Origin: a virus
Virus record (IMG/VR): IMGVR_UViG_3300043568_000826
Coordinates: 1-23,415 of that record
Direction: 5' to 3' (one strand)
DNA length: 23,415 bases
Shown here: positions 8,183 to 15,351 of the stretch, piece after piece
Numbering within the stretch: position 1 is the first letter of the stretch
How the letters are laid out: the number at the start of each line of letters is the position of its first letter
Translations under genes and position numbers: made by a program
Notes under the pieces: model-generated
What the model saw: the letters and a program-made list of their open reading frames with translations, nothing else
Databases searched by the model: none
What the model was told of the DNA's origin: nothing

Positions 8183-8855
8183 TGCGGGTCACAGACCTAC
8201 GGATTTGGCTAAGCAGGGTGTTGACCTTAACTACCGCTTTCTTAGGCGCTACGGGCTTCGCAGGAGCCACTACGGGCTTCCTAGTGAAGATCAGGCAACG
8301 CTTATGTGGGGCATCTCCCTTAGAGGAGGCAATCTGCTTAAGTTCTGCCAATGTTACAGGGACGGCGTAGGACTCACTGCCCTTGCCCGACATGGTTGGG
8401 TCAGCCCACTGAGCGCCCTTCTCGTGCTGCGATGCGCAGGTCATGTGCCCGTAGGTCTTACCTGGCTTGCGAACCTGATGCTTGCGATGCCAGTCGCTCA
8501 TCTTGACTGGCGGGTAGTTCTTTGCTTGCTCTACGTTGATGCCGATGACCGCGCCAGCAGCCAGAGCCTTGAGCACATCATCCCACGACTTGGCGTAGCG
8601 GGCTGCAATGCCAGCCTTCTTAGCCCCAGCCACAAGTTGCGCAAGCGATGTAGGGTCTGGGAAGCCGTCTCGGTCATGCCGACCCACGGATTCGCCAATG
8701 ACAAGGGCTTGCTTGGTTGCAAGAGTAGAGCCAGTCAGGTGGTTGATCGCGCAGGCTAGTGTTGACCACGCGCAGTCGTCCATCCAGTTATCTTGAACTC
8801 CTGGTTTGCCAACCTCAATGGAGTCGCGCTGGGTAACAATTTTAAGTAGGTTCAT
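8175..8855 (-). CDS. Papain/C39-like cysteine peptidase, possible endolysin or virion peptidase
   Basis: A 226-residue protein from the ATG at 8855 (GAGG 6 nt upstream). Candidate catalytic residues are C28 in DDCAWSTLACAINHLTG, H137 in TYGHMTCASQHEK and D152 in AQWADPTMSG. The order Cys, His, Asp, with the Cys at the start of a hydrophobic helix, fits C39-like or papain-like peptidases. A linker PVVAPAKPVAPKK and a basic tail (LLSQIRRSVTRNV) follow the domain and could anchor it to the wall or to virion DNA. There is no signal peptide. Cysteine peptidases of this kind in phages cleave peptidoglycan cross-links (endolysin) or process virion proteins. No other clear lysis enzyme is visible among the left-hand genes. 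It lies between the fibre gene and the DNA-binding protein. Confidence 0.8.
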   Translation of the reverse strand: MNLLKIVTQRDSIEVGKPGVQDNWMDDCAWSTLACAINHLTGSTLATKQALVIGESVGRHDRDGFPDPTSLAQLVAGAKKAGIAARYAKSWDDVLKALAAGAVIGINVEQAKNYPPVKMSDWHRKHQVRKPGKTYGHMTCASQHEKGAQWADPTMSGKGSESYAVPVTLAELKQIASSKGDAPHKRCLIFTRKPVVAPAKPVAPKKAVVKVNTLLSQIRRSVTRNV

Positions 8856-8863
8856 TATTTTCC

Positions 8864-10654
8864 TCAAGTCTTAATAATAAAGTTCAACAACGTAGCCTTA
8901 GGAGTTAGTGTACCACCCGCGCTAGATGATGTTACGGATGTTGCGCCAAGAGACGTAACTCCACCAGTAACGGTGTGGGTAAGATTGGTGCTTTCTGCAC
9001 CAGAGGTTGTGGCGGCAATATCTGTGGAGTGTGTGTGCGTAGAACTTGCGACAGTTCGCTCCGTGCTACCTGTTGAGTGAAAGAACGTTGTGTTGCTGCT
9101 CGGCGCTCCAGAAGCAGTAGATGCTGGGTTAACGCTGTGTGTATGGTCGCCGTGTGTGGAAACGGCAATGGTGTCCGCGTGGGCGTGCGCAATGTTAGTC
9201 GTATGGTCGTGGGCTGTAGCGTTTGCCGTGTTTGGCGCAAACGTACCAGCGTTATTGCTGAGTGCTCCAACGGCGGCAAGACCAGCGGCAAAGCGGTCGC
9301 GCATATCTGGGAGGGTAAATGTCCCAGATCCCACCCCAAAGACTGCCGCAAGATCTGGGTATGCTGACTGGTTGTAAGTAGCCCCGTCTAGGAACAGCCA
9401 GCCAGTTGGAGAACTAGCCGTAGCCCACATAGCCACAGTACCAGTTACGATGCCTACGCCCGTTGCTCCAGTTGCCCCAGTTGCACCCTGAATCCCCTGA
9501 ATTCCCTGAATCCCTTGCGCACCAGTTGCTCCCTGTGGTCCAGTCGCCCCAGTCGGTCCAGTTGCGCCCGTCGCGCCAGTTGCGCCAGTCGGTCCAGTCG
9601 GTCCGACGGCACCAACGTTGACGATCATTAGGAGAACGGCGTGGTTATTTGAGAATCCTGTAGTACCAGTTCCTGCGCTTTCCACAAGCGTGACTGGGTA
9701 GTTGTTCCACGTGCTGTTGTAGGTTGGTGTTGAAGTTACTTCCCACTTCTGATAGTTTGCGGCGTCGCTAGTATCCTGAATAATAAGGAAGTCGCCAAGT
9801 GCTACGAGATCCAGGAATACCTCGTCGTCCTGATTGTCGCTGTCTACGTGATTGACCCTTAGCGCGGTAGCACTTACCTGCGTTGCGTTGTCCCATCCAA
9901 GGTATTGGCTATCTGGATCGCCAGATGTGTTAGTGGTCTTGGCTTTATAGTGGTAGTGAGAGGATGATCCGCCAGTTGCACCTGTTGCACCCGTGGCTCC
10001 AGTTGCACCCTGAATACCCTGAGGACCTGTTGCGCCAGTCGGACCAGTCGGACCCGTAGCACCAGTAGCGCCCGTATCGCCTGTTGCACCCTGAGGAATG
10101 CTAAAGTTGAATACCGCTGCGCTTGAGGATCCGCTGTTAGTAACTGCTGCTGAAGCACCAGGAGATAGCGTGGCGGTCGTGCCAACGTTAACACTTGCTG
10201 CTAAACCAGTCGCTCCCGTAGATCCCGTAGCGCCCGTCGCGCCCGTTGGACCAGTCGCCCCCTGAATACCTTGCACGCCCTGAGCGCCAGTGGCTCCAGT
10301 AGCACCAGTAGCACCAGTATCACCGCGTGGAATAGTAAAGTTAAGGATCGGGTCATGGGTCGTGCCACTGTTCGTGACAGAGGCAGTGCTGCCAGCAGCA
10401 CCAGTCGTAGTTGTGCCAACCGTGATCGTAGCATCGGTCGGGACTCCATTAGTCTCAAGATCAAGGACACGGTCTTCTAGATCCTGATCTTCGTTAATAG
10501 AATCCCAGATAAACTCAGGATCACCATGGCTGACTTCGGTAACAAACTCTTCATAGTATTCGTCGGGCAGCGTAAAGATTGTTCCCGCTGGACCCTTGAA
10601 ATATAGTCCATTCCATAGGATATCAATCCTCTTTGTCGCATGGAACTTAGCCAC
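8864..10654 (-). CDS. Collagen-like tail fibre with tail-collar domain
   Basis: A 596-residue fibre, probably trimeric and receptor-binding. Three Gly-X-Y collagen stretches lie at about 111-150, 188-228 and 351-399, dominated by [10 protein letters not shown]-type triplets. Before the first two are related modules ending [19 protein letters not shown] (about 92-111) and [19 protein letters not shown] (about 171-189), a repeat often seen in phage fibres. A tail-collar domain follows at about 403-460 ([35 protein letters not shown]). A His-rich region at about 481-560 ([21 protein letters not shown]) resembles metal-stabilised fibre tips such as T4 gp12. The C-terminus is [15 protein letters not shown]. 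Translation starts at GTG 10654, immediately after the preceding TAA, with AAGGAC as ribosome site. Confidence 0.95.
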   Translation of the reverse strand: MAKFHATKRIDILWNGLYFKGPAGTIFTLPDEYYEEFVTEVSHGDPEFIWDSINEDQDLEDRVLDLETNGVPTDATITVGTTTTGAAGSTASVTNSGTTHDPILNFTIPRGDTGATGATGATGAQGVQGIQGATGPTGATGATGSTGATGLAASVNVGTTATLSPGASAAVTNSGSSSAAVFNFSIPQGATGDTGATGATGPTGPTGATGPQGIQGATGATGATGATGGSSSHYHYKAKTTNTSGDPDSQYLGWDNATQVSATALRVNHVDSDNQDDEVFLDLVALGDFLIIQDTSDAANYQKWEVTSTPTYNSTWNNYPVTLVESAGTGTTGFSNNHAVLLMIVNVGAVGPTGPTGATGATGATGPTGATGPQGATGAQGIQGIQGIQGATGATGATGVGIVTGTVAMWATASSPTGWLFLDGATYNQSAYPDLAAVFGVGSGTFTLPDMRDRFAAGLAAVGALSNNAGTFAPNTANATAHDHTTNIAHAHADTIAVSTHGDHTHSVNPASTASGAPSSNTTFFHSTGSTERTVASSTHTHSTDIAATTSGAESTNLTHTVTGGVTSLGATSVTSSSAGGTLTPKATLLNFIIKT

Positions 10655-12391
10655 TTAGTCCTTCTTCTTGCGCTTACTCTCACCATCAAGATGCCGAAGT
10701 GCCATCACCGCAAAACTGAGTAGCCCAGATGCCTTAGCAGCCTTCCGAACATTGGCGGATACTTCCATCTGCTTAGCACGGGTGCGAACTTCGGACTTCG
10801 GGAATCCCGTATCGCGGAGCGCCTTTAGCGCGAGGAAGTCCCTAACGTCCTTCTTGCCACCAGTCTCAGCAAGTTGCGAGAGAACAGCGTCTTGGAAGGT
10901 AGGCTTTCGCGTTACCGTTCCGACACGCTTGGGTCCGCGCTTCGCTGGCTTGGCTGCCCCTGCAAGGATACCCTCACCAGAGACAACCGTCTTGGTAACG
11001 GCTCGCGTTGCAGATGCTGGAACAACTGGTTCCCTTGCAGACTCTACGGTTGGGGTGTTCTGCTTCCGAACACGGATCTCGTCCTTAGCATTTAACTTTG
11101 CGCGACCCGCTTCAGGGGTCTGCGGAAGGAGTTTTACCACCTTGGGCTTGGCTGGTTTTACACCCTTACCAGACTGTCGCTCAACTCGTTCCTGCTGGCG
11201 CAACTTGCTAAGCGCACGAGCAAGTTTTGCTCGGTCAGCCGCGCTAAGCGTGTCGGCAAATTCAATTTCAACAAACTCTTTTGCGCTAATCCCTTGACCC
11301 TTTGGCAAGGAGGCGTTGTATGCCCTCCATGCTTCTCGGGTTGATGCAATTTCGTATTCAGCGTTCTGCTTTGCGCCAAGCGTAGAGAGCGCCTCAGCCT
11401 CTCCCTTGCGAGTACGACCTGGCTCCATTGCGCTACCCTTTGAGTCAATGCGGATCTTTACCTTCTTAGGCTTGCCGTTCTCATCAACTTCACCAGTCTC
11501 CATAAGGAAGATCTTTGATCCCTCGTCAGATGAAGCCTGAAGGTTCTTTGCGGTTTCCGCCTGATCAGCCTTGATCTGCTCAATGAGTTCGCTAAGCGCG
11601 TCGCCCCCAGTTGCCTTTACTGCGGCAACAGCAGTACCCTTTTCAGTCGCAGAAACACGCGTCTCGTCAGAGCCGCCCTTGACACCCTTGCCACGGCGCT
11701 TTGCAATTGTCCTAGTTCGCAGGCGCAACTTGCTGCGCTCTTCCTTTGGCAGTTCCGTCATCGCGGTAATTTCCTTTACGCCACGAACCGTAACGCCGAA
11801 CTCTTCTACTGGCTTGACAACGCCGCGCTCCTTGCCCCACTTATCAATAAGGGGAGCAAGATCCTCGCCGCCACGCGTCGTACCAATGCGCGTAGCAAGT
11901 GCGCGGATTGCGCCAACGGCAGCAGAGCCACGAAGTTCACTTACCTGCGGTACTGAAAGGACAAGTTTTAGTTTCTGCTCTGGAGTAAACGTACGCCACG
12001 CATCACCAGACTTCTCCTTTGCAATCTTAAATGCCTTTGCAGTAAGTTTTGCACCGAAGTCAGTATTGGCTTCGCGAGTGCTGAGTGGCTCTTTGCCGCT
12101 GGTCTCTGCAGCCTTTGCCTCAGGCGCTTCAGACTGTAGGAATGGTCCAGTCTTCTTTGCCTTTGGAGCCTTCCCCTTCTTTGCTGGCGCTTCCTCTGGC
12201 GCAGCGTCTGCAACCTTCTCCTCACCAAGACTCATGACATACTCAAAGGCAGCAAGATCTGATGCGCCGCGCTTGCGGGCTGCAATAAATTCTGCCTTCT
12301 TCTTCGGATCTTTGTTTAGGAGTTCAGCAGCATCACCCGTGGTGTAGTTTTTGCTACCAATCTTGATGAAGAACTTGTTTGGATCCGCCAT
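10655..12391 (-). CDS. Long polycationic virion-module protein, unknown function
   Basis: A 578-residue protein rich in Lys, Arg, Ala and Glu. The N-terminal 75 residues look folded (DPNKFFIKIGSKNYTTGDAA ... DLAAFEYVMSLGEEK). A disordered Ala/Lys/Pro linker (EEAPAKKGKAPKAKKTG) follows, then long charged helices. Basic low-complexity stretches recur (SKLRLRTRTIAKRRGKGVKG, AKPAKRGPKRVGTVTRKP) and the end is ESKRKKKD. No catalytic motif is seen. The ATG at 12391 has AGGGGA upstream within the end of the small basic gene. Size and charge suggest a structural or DNA-associated virion protein, possibly an internal protein delivered with DNA; this is inference. Confidence 0.85.
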   Translation of the reverse strand: MADPNKFFIKIGSKNYTTGDAAELLNKDPKKKAEFIAARKRGASDLAAFEYVMSLGEEKVADAAPEEAPAKKGKAPKAKKTGPFLQSEAPEAKAAETSGKEPLSTREANTDFGAKLTAKAFKIAKEKSGDAWRTFTPEQKLKLVLSVPQVSELRGSAAVGAIRALATRIGTTRGGEDLAPLIDKWGKERGVVKPVEEFGVTVRGVKEITAMTELPKEERSKLRLRTRTIAKRRGKGVKGGSDETRVSATEKGTAVAAVKATGGDALSELIEQIKADQAETAKNLQASSDEGSKIFLMETGEVDENGKPKKVKIRIDSKGSAMEPGRTRKGEAEALSTLGAKQNAEYEIASTREAWRAYNASLPKGQGISAKEFVEIEFADTLSAADRAKLARALSKLRQQERVERQSGKGVKPAKPKVVKLLPQTPEAGRAKLNAKDEIRVRKQNTPTVESAREPVVPASATRAVTKTVVSGEGILAGAAKPAKRGPKRVGTVTRKPTFQDAVLSQLAETGGKKDVRDFLALKALRDTGFPKSEVRTRAKQMEVSANVRKAAKASGLLSFAVMALRHLDGESKRKKKD

Positions 12392-12533
12392 GTTTGTTTC
12401 CCCTTTTCTTCTTTTTATTTTTTCTTGTCGCCATCTTGATGGCGATTGTCATCGCCTCTTTTTTAGAGTATCCAACTTCTAGGAGATCATACTGGTATTT
12501 ACCCAGATGGTCATTGTCTCGTTGTGTCGGCAT
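12354..12533 (-). CDS. Small lysine-rich hypothetical protein
   Basis: A 59-residue protein starting MPTQRDNDHLGKYQYDLLEV. The segment GYSKKEAMTIAIKMA followed by RKNKKKKRGNKHGG resembles the small phage proteins in which a GxSxxQAxAIA helix precedes a basic tail. The start at ATG 12533 lies 11 nt after the preceding stop and has no good Shine-Dalgarno, so translation probably depends on coupling. It overlaps the start of the 578-residue gene by 38 nt and its own codons provide that gene's ribosome site. The longer frame upstream (to 12593) would overlap the preceding gene's end and is less likely. Function unknown. Confidence 0.6.
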   Translation of the reverse strand: MPTQRDNDHLGKYQYDLLEVGYSKKEAMTIAIKMATRKNKKKKRGNKHGGSKQVLHQDW

Positions 12534-12544
12534 TTTAGCACATT

Positions 12545-13999
12545 TTAGGGTTCGTACGTCAGGTAGGCTACGGTTCTCCAGATGCCATTCCACTCGTCTT
12601 GAGTGTTGAGAAGCCCAGGATCTGCGGCGAACTCCTTGCCAGCCGCTGAAATCTCTGGAAGATACCTCTTCTTGTCCGCGTCGGTTCGGTATAGCGAGGA
12701 CTCAATCATGTATGCCTGATATGCAGCCTGGTCAATACCGTAGGTCCCATCGTAACTCTTAGCAACAAAGTATCCTTGCTTAATAAGTCCGTAGACTTCC
12801 TCGTTTCGCGGATCACCTGCGATAGGCGTACTATTGCTATAGTACTGAACAATCCATTTGTTTGCCTCATCGTACGGAATGAATCGGTTTGGGTCTTGCT
12901 GTGCAAGGTAGTCCGATACTCCCTTATTTGCCGATGACTCTGTCCAAGCGTTTGTAAAGAAGTTTGGATCCTCATAGGCGTTATAGGGGAGTGTTGAGTA
13001 TAGATTCGGGGCAGTATTTCCACTGAACATTGCTAGTACGTTATTTGCTCCAGCAATAATTGTTCCAGCGCCCCACCCAAAGGCAGCACCAGCAACGGCT
13101 CCAACGCCAAGACCAAACGCCCCAATCGCTGCGCCAAGTGCCGTAGAAGCACCAATGATTTGCGCATCATTTACTGTTCCAGCAGCAGTCATGTTGATAT
13201 AGGTAGGAATCTTCGCCTCGTCAATGTACTTCTGCACTGCTCCATCAAGGTACTCTTCGGGAACTCCGTTCTCCTTAAGGATGGCGTAGATCCTATCCCG
13301 CTCCCCCTCTAGCGCAGCGCCAGACATCCCTAGCATAGCGAGTTGCATCAGGGCACTAGTGATACCACCCTTGAGTGCTCCCCTTCTATTGCCACGGTAG
13401 AGTTCCATAAGTGGATCAGAAACTGGGGCAAAGGGGTTTAGTTTTCCTTGCGAACCAACCATTCCTGCAATTCCCGTAAGACCGAACTTGAAACCCTTGG
13501 TCAGGACGTTTTGTTCCCATCTCTTTTCCAGCATGCTCATTGTGGTAATGGAGTTTCTCCACGATTCCCCCTTCGCTGCTCCAGCCCTCCACCGTTCCAT
13601 AACTCCCATCTCTGGTGTCGTTAGATCCTTAGCGCCAATCATGGAGGCGGCTCGGAGTCGGGCATTACGCCACGTACTTGCGTTCTCTCCCCCAACTACG
13701 GTGCGGTTGCCACTGCGCTCACCAGATCGGGCGTTGTACGTAGCCTCGTCCAGATCCTCTACGCGCTGCTGCTCTACTGGATCTAGGGCTGGAACCGTAA
13801 TCTTACGGGTCGGCGGCTTAGGGGGAACTACCTTTGGGTTCTTCTTCGCCCGTCGCTCCTCTGCGTCGGGGCTAACATTGCCTGCCCGTGGGGTATTCAA
13901 TGTAGGCTTAACGGGCTTAATAGCAGATGGAACGGTGGAAGTTGGCATGGCGGAACCAACTCCCACCGTACCTGTTGGCAATCTATTGATCAAATCCAT
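12545..13999 (-). CDS. Glycine-zipper hydrophobic protein, candidate ejection or internal virion protein
   Basis: A 484-residue protein and the first gene of the leftward transcript. Residues 1-70 are Pro/Thr/Lys-rich and look disordered (TVPSAIKPVKPTLNTPRAG, PKVVPPKPPTRKI). Residues about 170-230 hold hydrophobic helices (GFKFGLTGIAGMVGS, ITSALMQLAMLGMSGAAL). Residues about 280-326 form a long glycine-zipper segment (ASTALGAAIGAFGLGVGAVA then GAAFGWGAGTIIAGA) capable of spanning a membrane as a hairpin. The C-terminal 160 residues are Tyr/Asp-rich and soluble. This mix of soluble and membrane-active parts is typical of proteins that phages eject to form a channel, but could also fit a tail protein. 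ATG 13999 has GGTGA upstream. Confidence 0.82.
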   Translation of the reverse strand: MDLINRLPTGTVGVGSAMPTSTVPSAIKPVKPTLNTPRAGNVSPDAEERRAKKNPKVVPPKPPTRKITVPALDPVEQQRVEDLDEATYNARSGERSGNRTVVGGENASTWRNARLRAASMIGAKDLTTPEMGVMERWRAGAAKGESWRNSITTMSMLEKRWEQNVLTKGFKFGLTGIAGMVGSQGKLNPFAPVSDPLMELYRGNRRGALKGGITSALMQLAMLGMSGAALEGERDRIYAILKENGVPEEYLDGAVQKYIDEAKIPTYINMTAAGTVNDAQIIGASTALGAAIGAFGLGVGAVAGAAFGWGAGTIIAGANNVLAMFSGNTAPNLYSTLPYNAYEDPNFFTNAWTESSANKGVSDYLAQQDPNRFIPYDEANKWIVQYYSNSTPIAGDPRNEEVYGLIKQGYFVAKSYDGTYGIDQAAYQAYMIESSLYRTDADKKRYLPEISAAGKEFAADPGLLNTQDEWNGIWRTVAYLTYEP

Positions 14000-14013
14000 T
14001 GTTCACCGCCATG

Positions 14014-14059
14014 GTTAGGGGGATATATAACCGTTATTAGACTTATTCTTATCCCTAAC
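14014..14059. repeat. Inverted repeat GTTAGGG / CCCTAAC in structural-gene leader
   Basis: The arms are GTTAGGG at 14014-14020 and CCCTAAC at 14053-14059, separated by 32 nt; ATA/TAT next to the arms can extend the pairing after a 2-nt bulge. It lies between the TATAAT box at 14067-14072 and the start of the first structural gene at 13999, so it would be in the leader of that transcript or act as an operator. No protein can be assigned to it. Confidence 0.4.
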
Positions 14060-14066
14060 GGGGTCC

Positions 14067-14072
14067 ATTATA
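14067..14072 (-). promoter_or_regulatory. Candidate -10 box for the structural operon
   Basis: The minus strand reads TATAAT, a perfect bacterial -10 hexamer, about 65 nt before the first structural gene. No matching -35 hexamer is found at 16-18 nt, so the promoter may need an activator or a phage factor, or the match is chance in an AT-rich segment. It is the best promoter candidate facing the left-hand genes. Confidence 0.35.
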
Positions 14073-14326
14073 CACCATAGAACCGTCGCAGCAGGGTAGA
14101 AATTATATATAAATACACTATCTATAGGGGTATGTTTGTTTATGAAGACATCTTAACAGGGTCTTCCACCCTATTGGAAGGCAGAAAGTAGGTGATAAAC
14201 ACTATGAACGGTCATCTACCCCCGCCTTATCAATGGGGTCGTTCAGTGCGGATAGGGGTTTAGTGTACCACCACCGCAGGCACACGCACGAAAGCACCCC
14301 ACCGACCCCCCCAATAAATTTCCCAC

Positions 14327-14825
14327 GCACAGGCGCGAGGCTTATCAACCCTGTTTGCCGAAGGTCTCCCGAGCACACGCACACTCACACTGCACAGGTC
14401 GTATACGGGGGCACAGGGGCGGGCACACCCTGCGCACAGGAAAGAACCACGAGGAGATTTGACACCGATTCCGAAAGGTGTTCTGATAGTGTTGTCAAGA
14501 GGCAGACTTTGCCTTGCGATGTGGTTTCCTGTCCTGCACAAGCACAGGAGAGATTTAGGAGGCACGCACATGACACAGGCAGAACTTCAGGCAATCGTTG
14601 CCGCAGCGGTCGCACAGGCACTCGCACAGGCGGGGAAGACCCAGCCGAAGGCGCGGAAGGCGAAGGTCGCGAGCACAGCCGCTCCCGTCGTGTGGGACGG
14701 CGATCTCACGGCTACGCGCAAGGGCTACAAGTTTGAGTTCACGCGCATCGGGATTGTGCGCGCACAGAGCAACCCAGCCGAGAAGTACTCGGTCGTATGC
14801 ACACGCCTGAGCGATGGCGCACAGG
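14327..14825 (+). repeat. Dispersed GCACAGG direct repeats
   Basis: The 7-mer GCACAGG occurs in the same orientation at 14327, 14392, 14411, 14434 and 14542 in the non-coding region, and at 14612, 14624 and 14819 within the first early gene, where it encodes Ala-Gln. Chance would give far fewer than one copy in 500 nt. Spacing is irregular (19, 23, 65 and 108 nt in the non-coding part). They could be binding sites for a phage regulator or initiator, similar to iterons; nothing in the window identifies the binding protein. Confidence 0.5.
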
Positions 14826-14935
14826 CGACCACGGGCGTGAAGATGCAGCACATCGGGCAGAGCGTTCGCGAGCGTTACGCGAGTGTGTCTGCGCTTGACG
14901 CGCTGTTCGGGTTCAAACTCGCCCGCAAGTTCTAG
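14570..14935 (+). CDS. First early gene, hypothetical protein
   Basis: A 121-residue protein starting at ATG 14570, with AGGAGG 7 nt upstream; an in-frame TTG at 14459 would add 37 residues but lacks comparable support. Residues 1-22 form an Ala/Gln-rich helix (AELQAIVAAAVAQALAQAGK), followed by a basic linker (TQPKARKAKVAS) and a compact C-terminal domain from about residue 40 containing KGYKFEFTRIGIVRAQ and GVKMQHIGQSVRERYASVSA. The layout of oligomerisation helix, linker and small domain is compatible with a regulatory or DNA-binding protein, but no family is recognised. It is the first gene of the rightward transcript and so probably strongly expressed early. Two GCACAGG repeats near its 5' end and one further in are coding. 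Confidence 0.82.
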   Translation: MTQAELQAIVAAAVAQALAQAGKTQPKARKAKVASTAAPVVWDGDLTATRKGYKFEFTRIGIVRAQSNPAEKYSVVCTRLSDGAQATTGVKMQHIGQSVRERYASVSALDALFGFKLARKF

Positions 14936-15066
14936 CACGAGCCTCGCACACGCGAGCGGTAGCCTCGCCCCTTCGGGGGCGGGGCGTACCCGCCTGCTCT
15001 CGTATGAGGGCAGACTGGTGCGCCCCAACGCTCAAGCGTTGGCGTACCCGCACATAGGAGGTGCTT
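14936..15066 (+). other. Hairpin-rich spacer, candidate structured RNA
   Basis: Four perfect or near-perfect hairpins follow one another. They are 14943-14956 (CTCGC/GCGAG, loop ACAC), 14966-14981 (CGCCCC/GGGGCG, loop TTCG), 14994-15013 (CTGCTCTC/GAGGGCAG with one G-T pair, loop GTAT) and 15025-15042 (CCAACGC/GCGTTGG, loop TCAA). The second and fourth each sit between CGCCCC and GGCGTACCCGC (14983-14993 and 15041-15051), so a hairpin module is duplicated. There is no T-run, so these are not ordinary intrinsic terminators. The ribosome site of the next gene (15056-15061) lies just beyond the last module, which would suit control of translation, RNA stability or processing. Confidence 0.6.
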
Positions 15067-15351
15067 ATGCACCACGCGGAATGCGGGTATCCCTTGCGGG
15101 AATGCTCGTGCGTAGCCGTGGAAGGCTCAAGCGTTGAGCCGATCGTGATCGTACGGAGGAAGGGCGAGAAGCCATTCCCGTCCGTACCCTGCCCGCGTTG
15201 CGGGAAGGCTGCCGTGTGGATCGGCAGACCCGACTACGGGAAGCGTGTGATGGCAACATACGCGTGCGTAGAGGATGATGGCTGTGGAGCCACGGGTTCT
15301 CGCCCCTTGCGAGCGGACAAGACCGAGGAGGTTGCAGATGTACAAGAGTAG
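15067..15351 (+). CDS. Zinc-ribbon small early protein
   Basis: A 94-residue protein from ATG 15067, with AGGAGG 5 nt upstream; an in-frame GTG two codons earlier overlaps that site. Cysteines at 6, 13 and 15 (ECGYPLRECSC) and paired cysteines at 42/45 (PCPRCGKAAVW) and 67/73 (YACVEDDGCG) indicate a zinc ribbon, probably C42-x2-C45...C67-x5-C73. The central segment is basic. A perfect stem GGCTCAA/TTGAGCC lies in its coding sequence at 15124-15140. The gene comes directly after the hairpin-rich spacer and overlaps the next gene by 14 nt. Function unknown. Confidence 0.8.
   Translation: MHHAECGYPLRECSCVAVEGSSVEPIVIVRRKGEKPFPSVPCPRCGKAAVWIGRPDYGKRVMATYACVEDDGCGATGSRPLRADKTEEVADVQE
15124..15140 (+). 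repeat. Perfect 7-bp hairpin inside a coding region
   Basis: GGCTCAA and TTGAGCC flank a 3-nt loop. The 12-mer GCTCAAGCGTTG is shared with the fourth hairpin of the upstream spacer (15030-15041), so the two elements could pair alternatively or bind the same factor. Confidence 0.4.

Larger units (their letters stand above)
14000..14569. other. Divergent non-coding switch region
   Basis: This 570-nt stretch lies between the outward-facing halves of the window and holds no convincing gene. Its left part (about 14020-14160) is AT-rich, with 27% GC at 14101-14160. It contains a TATAAT box on the minus strand, an inverted repeat GTTAGGG/CCCTAAC and a TATAAATA string. The right part (about 14270-14450) is unusually rich in A and C on the plus strand and carries repeated GCACAGG. 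Short hairpins are at 14163-14180 (CTTCCA/TGGAAG), 14461-14482 (GACACC/GGTGTT with one G-T pair) and 14500-14514 (AGGCA/TGCCT). TTGACA at 14459-14464 is a possible -35 box for the early genes, but I see no well-spaced -10. A promoter, operator and possibly replication-origin function fits the location. Confidence 0.6.

Noticed and set aside
7785-8759. 324-codon plus-strand frame opposite the peptidase and DNA-binding genes
   Set aside because: It crosses two opposing genes with good motifs and has no recognisable product.
11571-12347. 258-codon plus-strand frame opposite the polycationic protein gene
   Set aside because: It is Ser/Ala/Pro-rich, as expected from the complement of Lys/Arg/Ala codons, and has no supporting signal.
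14204-14263. 19-codon frame in the switch region, possible leader peptide
   Set aside because: AGGTGAT precedes the ATG, but the product is too short and featureless to separate from chance.
14459-14569. N-terminal extension of the first early gene from a TTG
   Set aside because: GAGGAG is only 3 nt from the TTG and the added residues look like translated leader, while the ATG at 14570 has an ideal ribosome site.
14966-14981. GC-rich TTCG hairpin as an intrinsic terminator
   Set aside because: It has the right stem, but no T-run follows and co-directional genes continue immediately.
15025-15051. Possible tRNA or tRNA-like fold in the hairpin spacer
   Set aside because: No T-loop, anticodon arm or acceptor pairing can be assembled from the stems.
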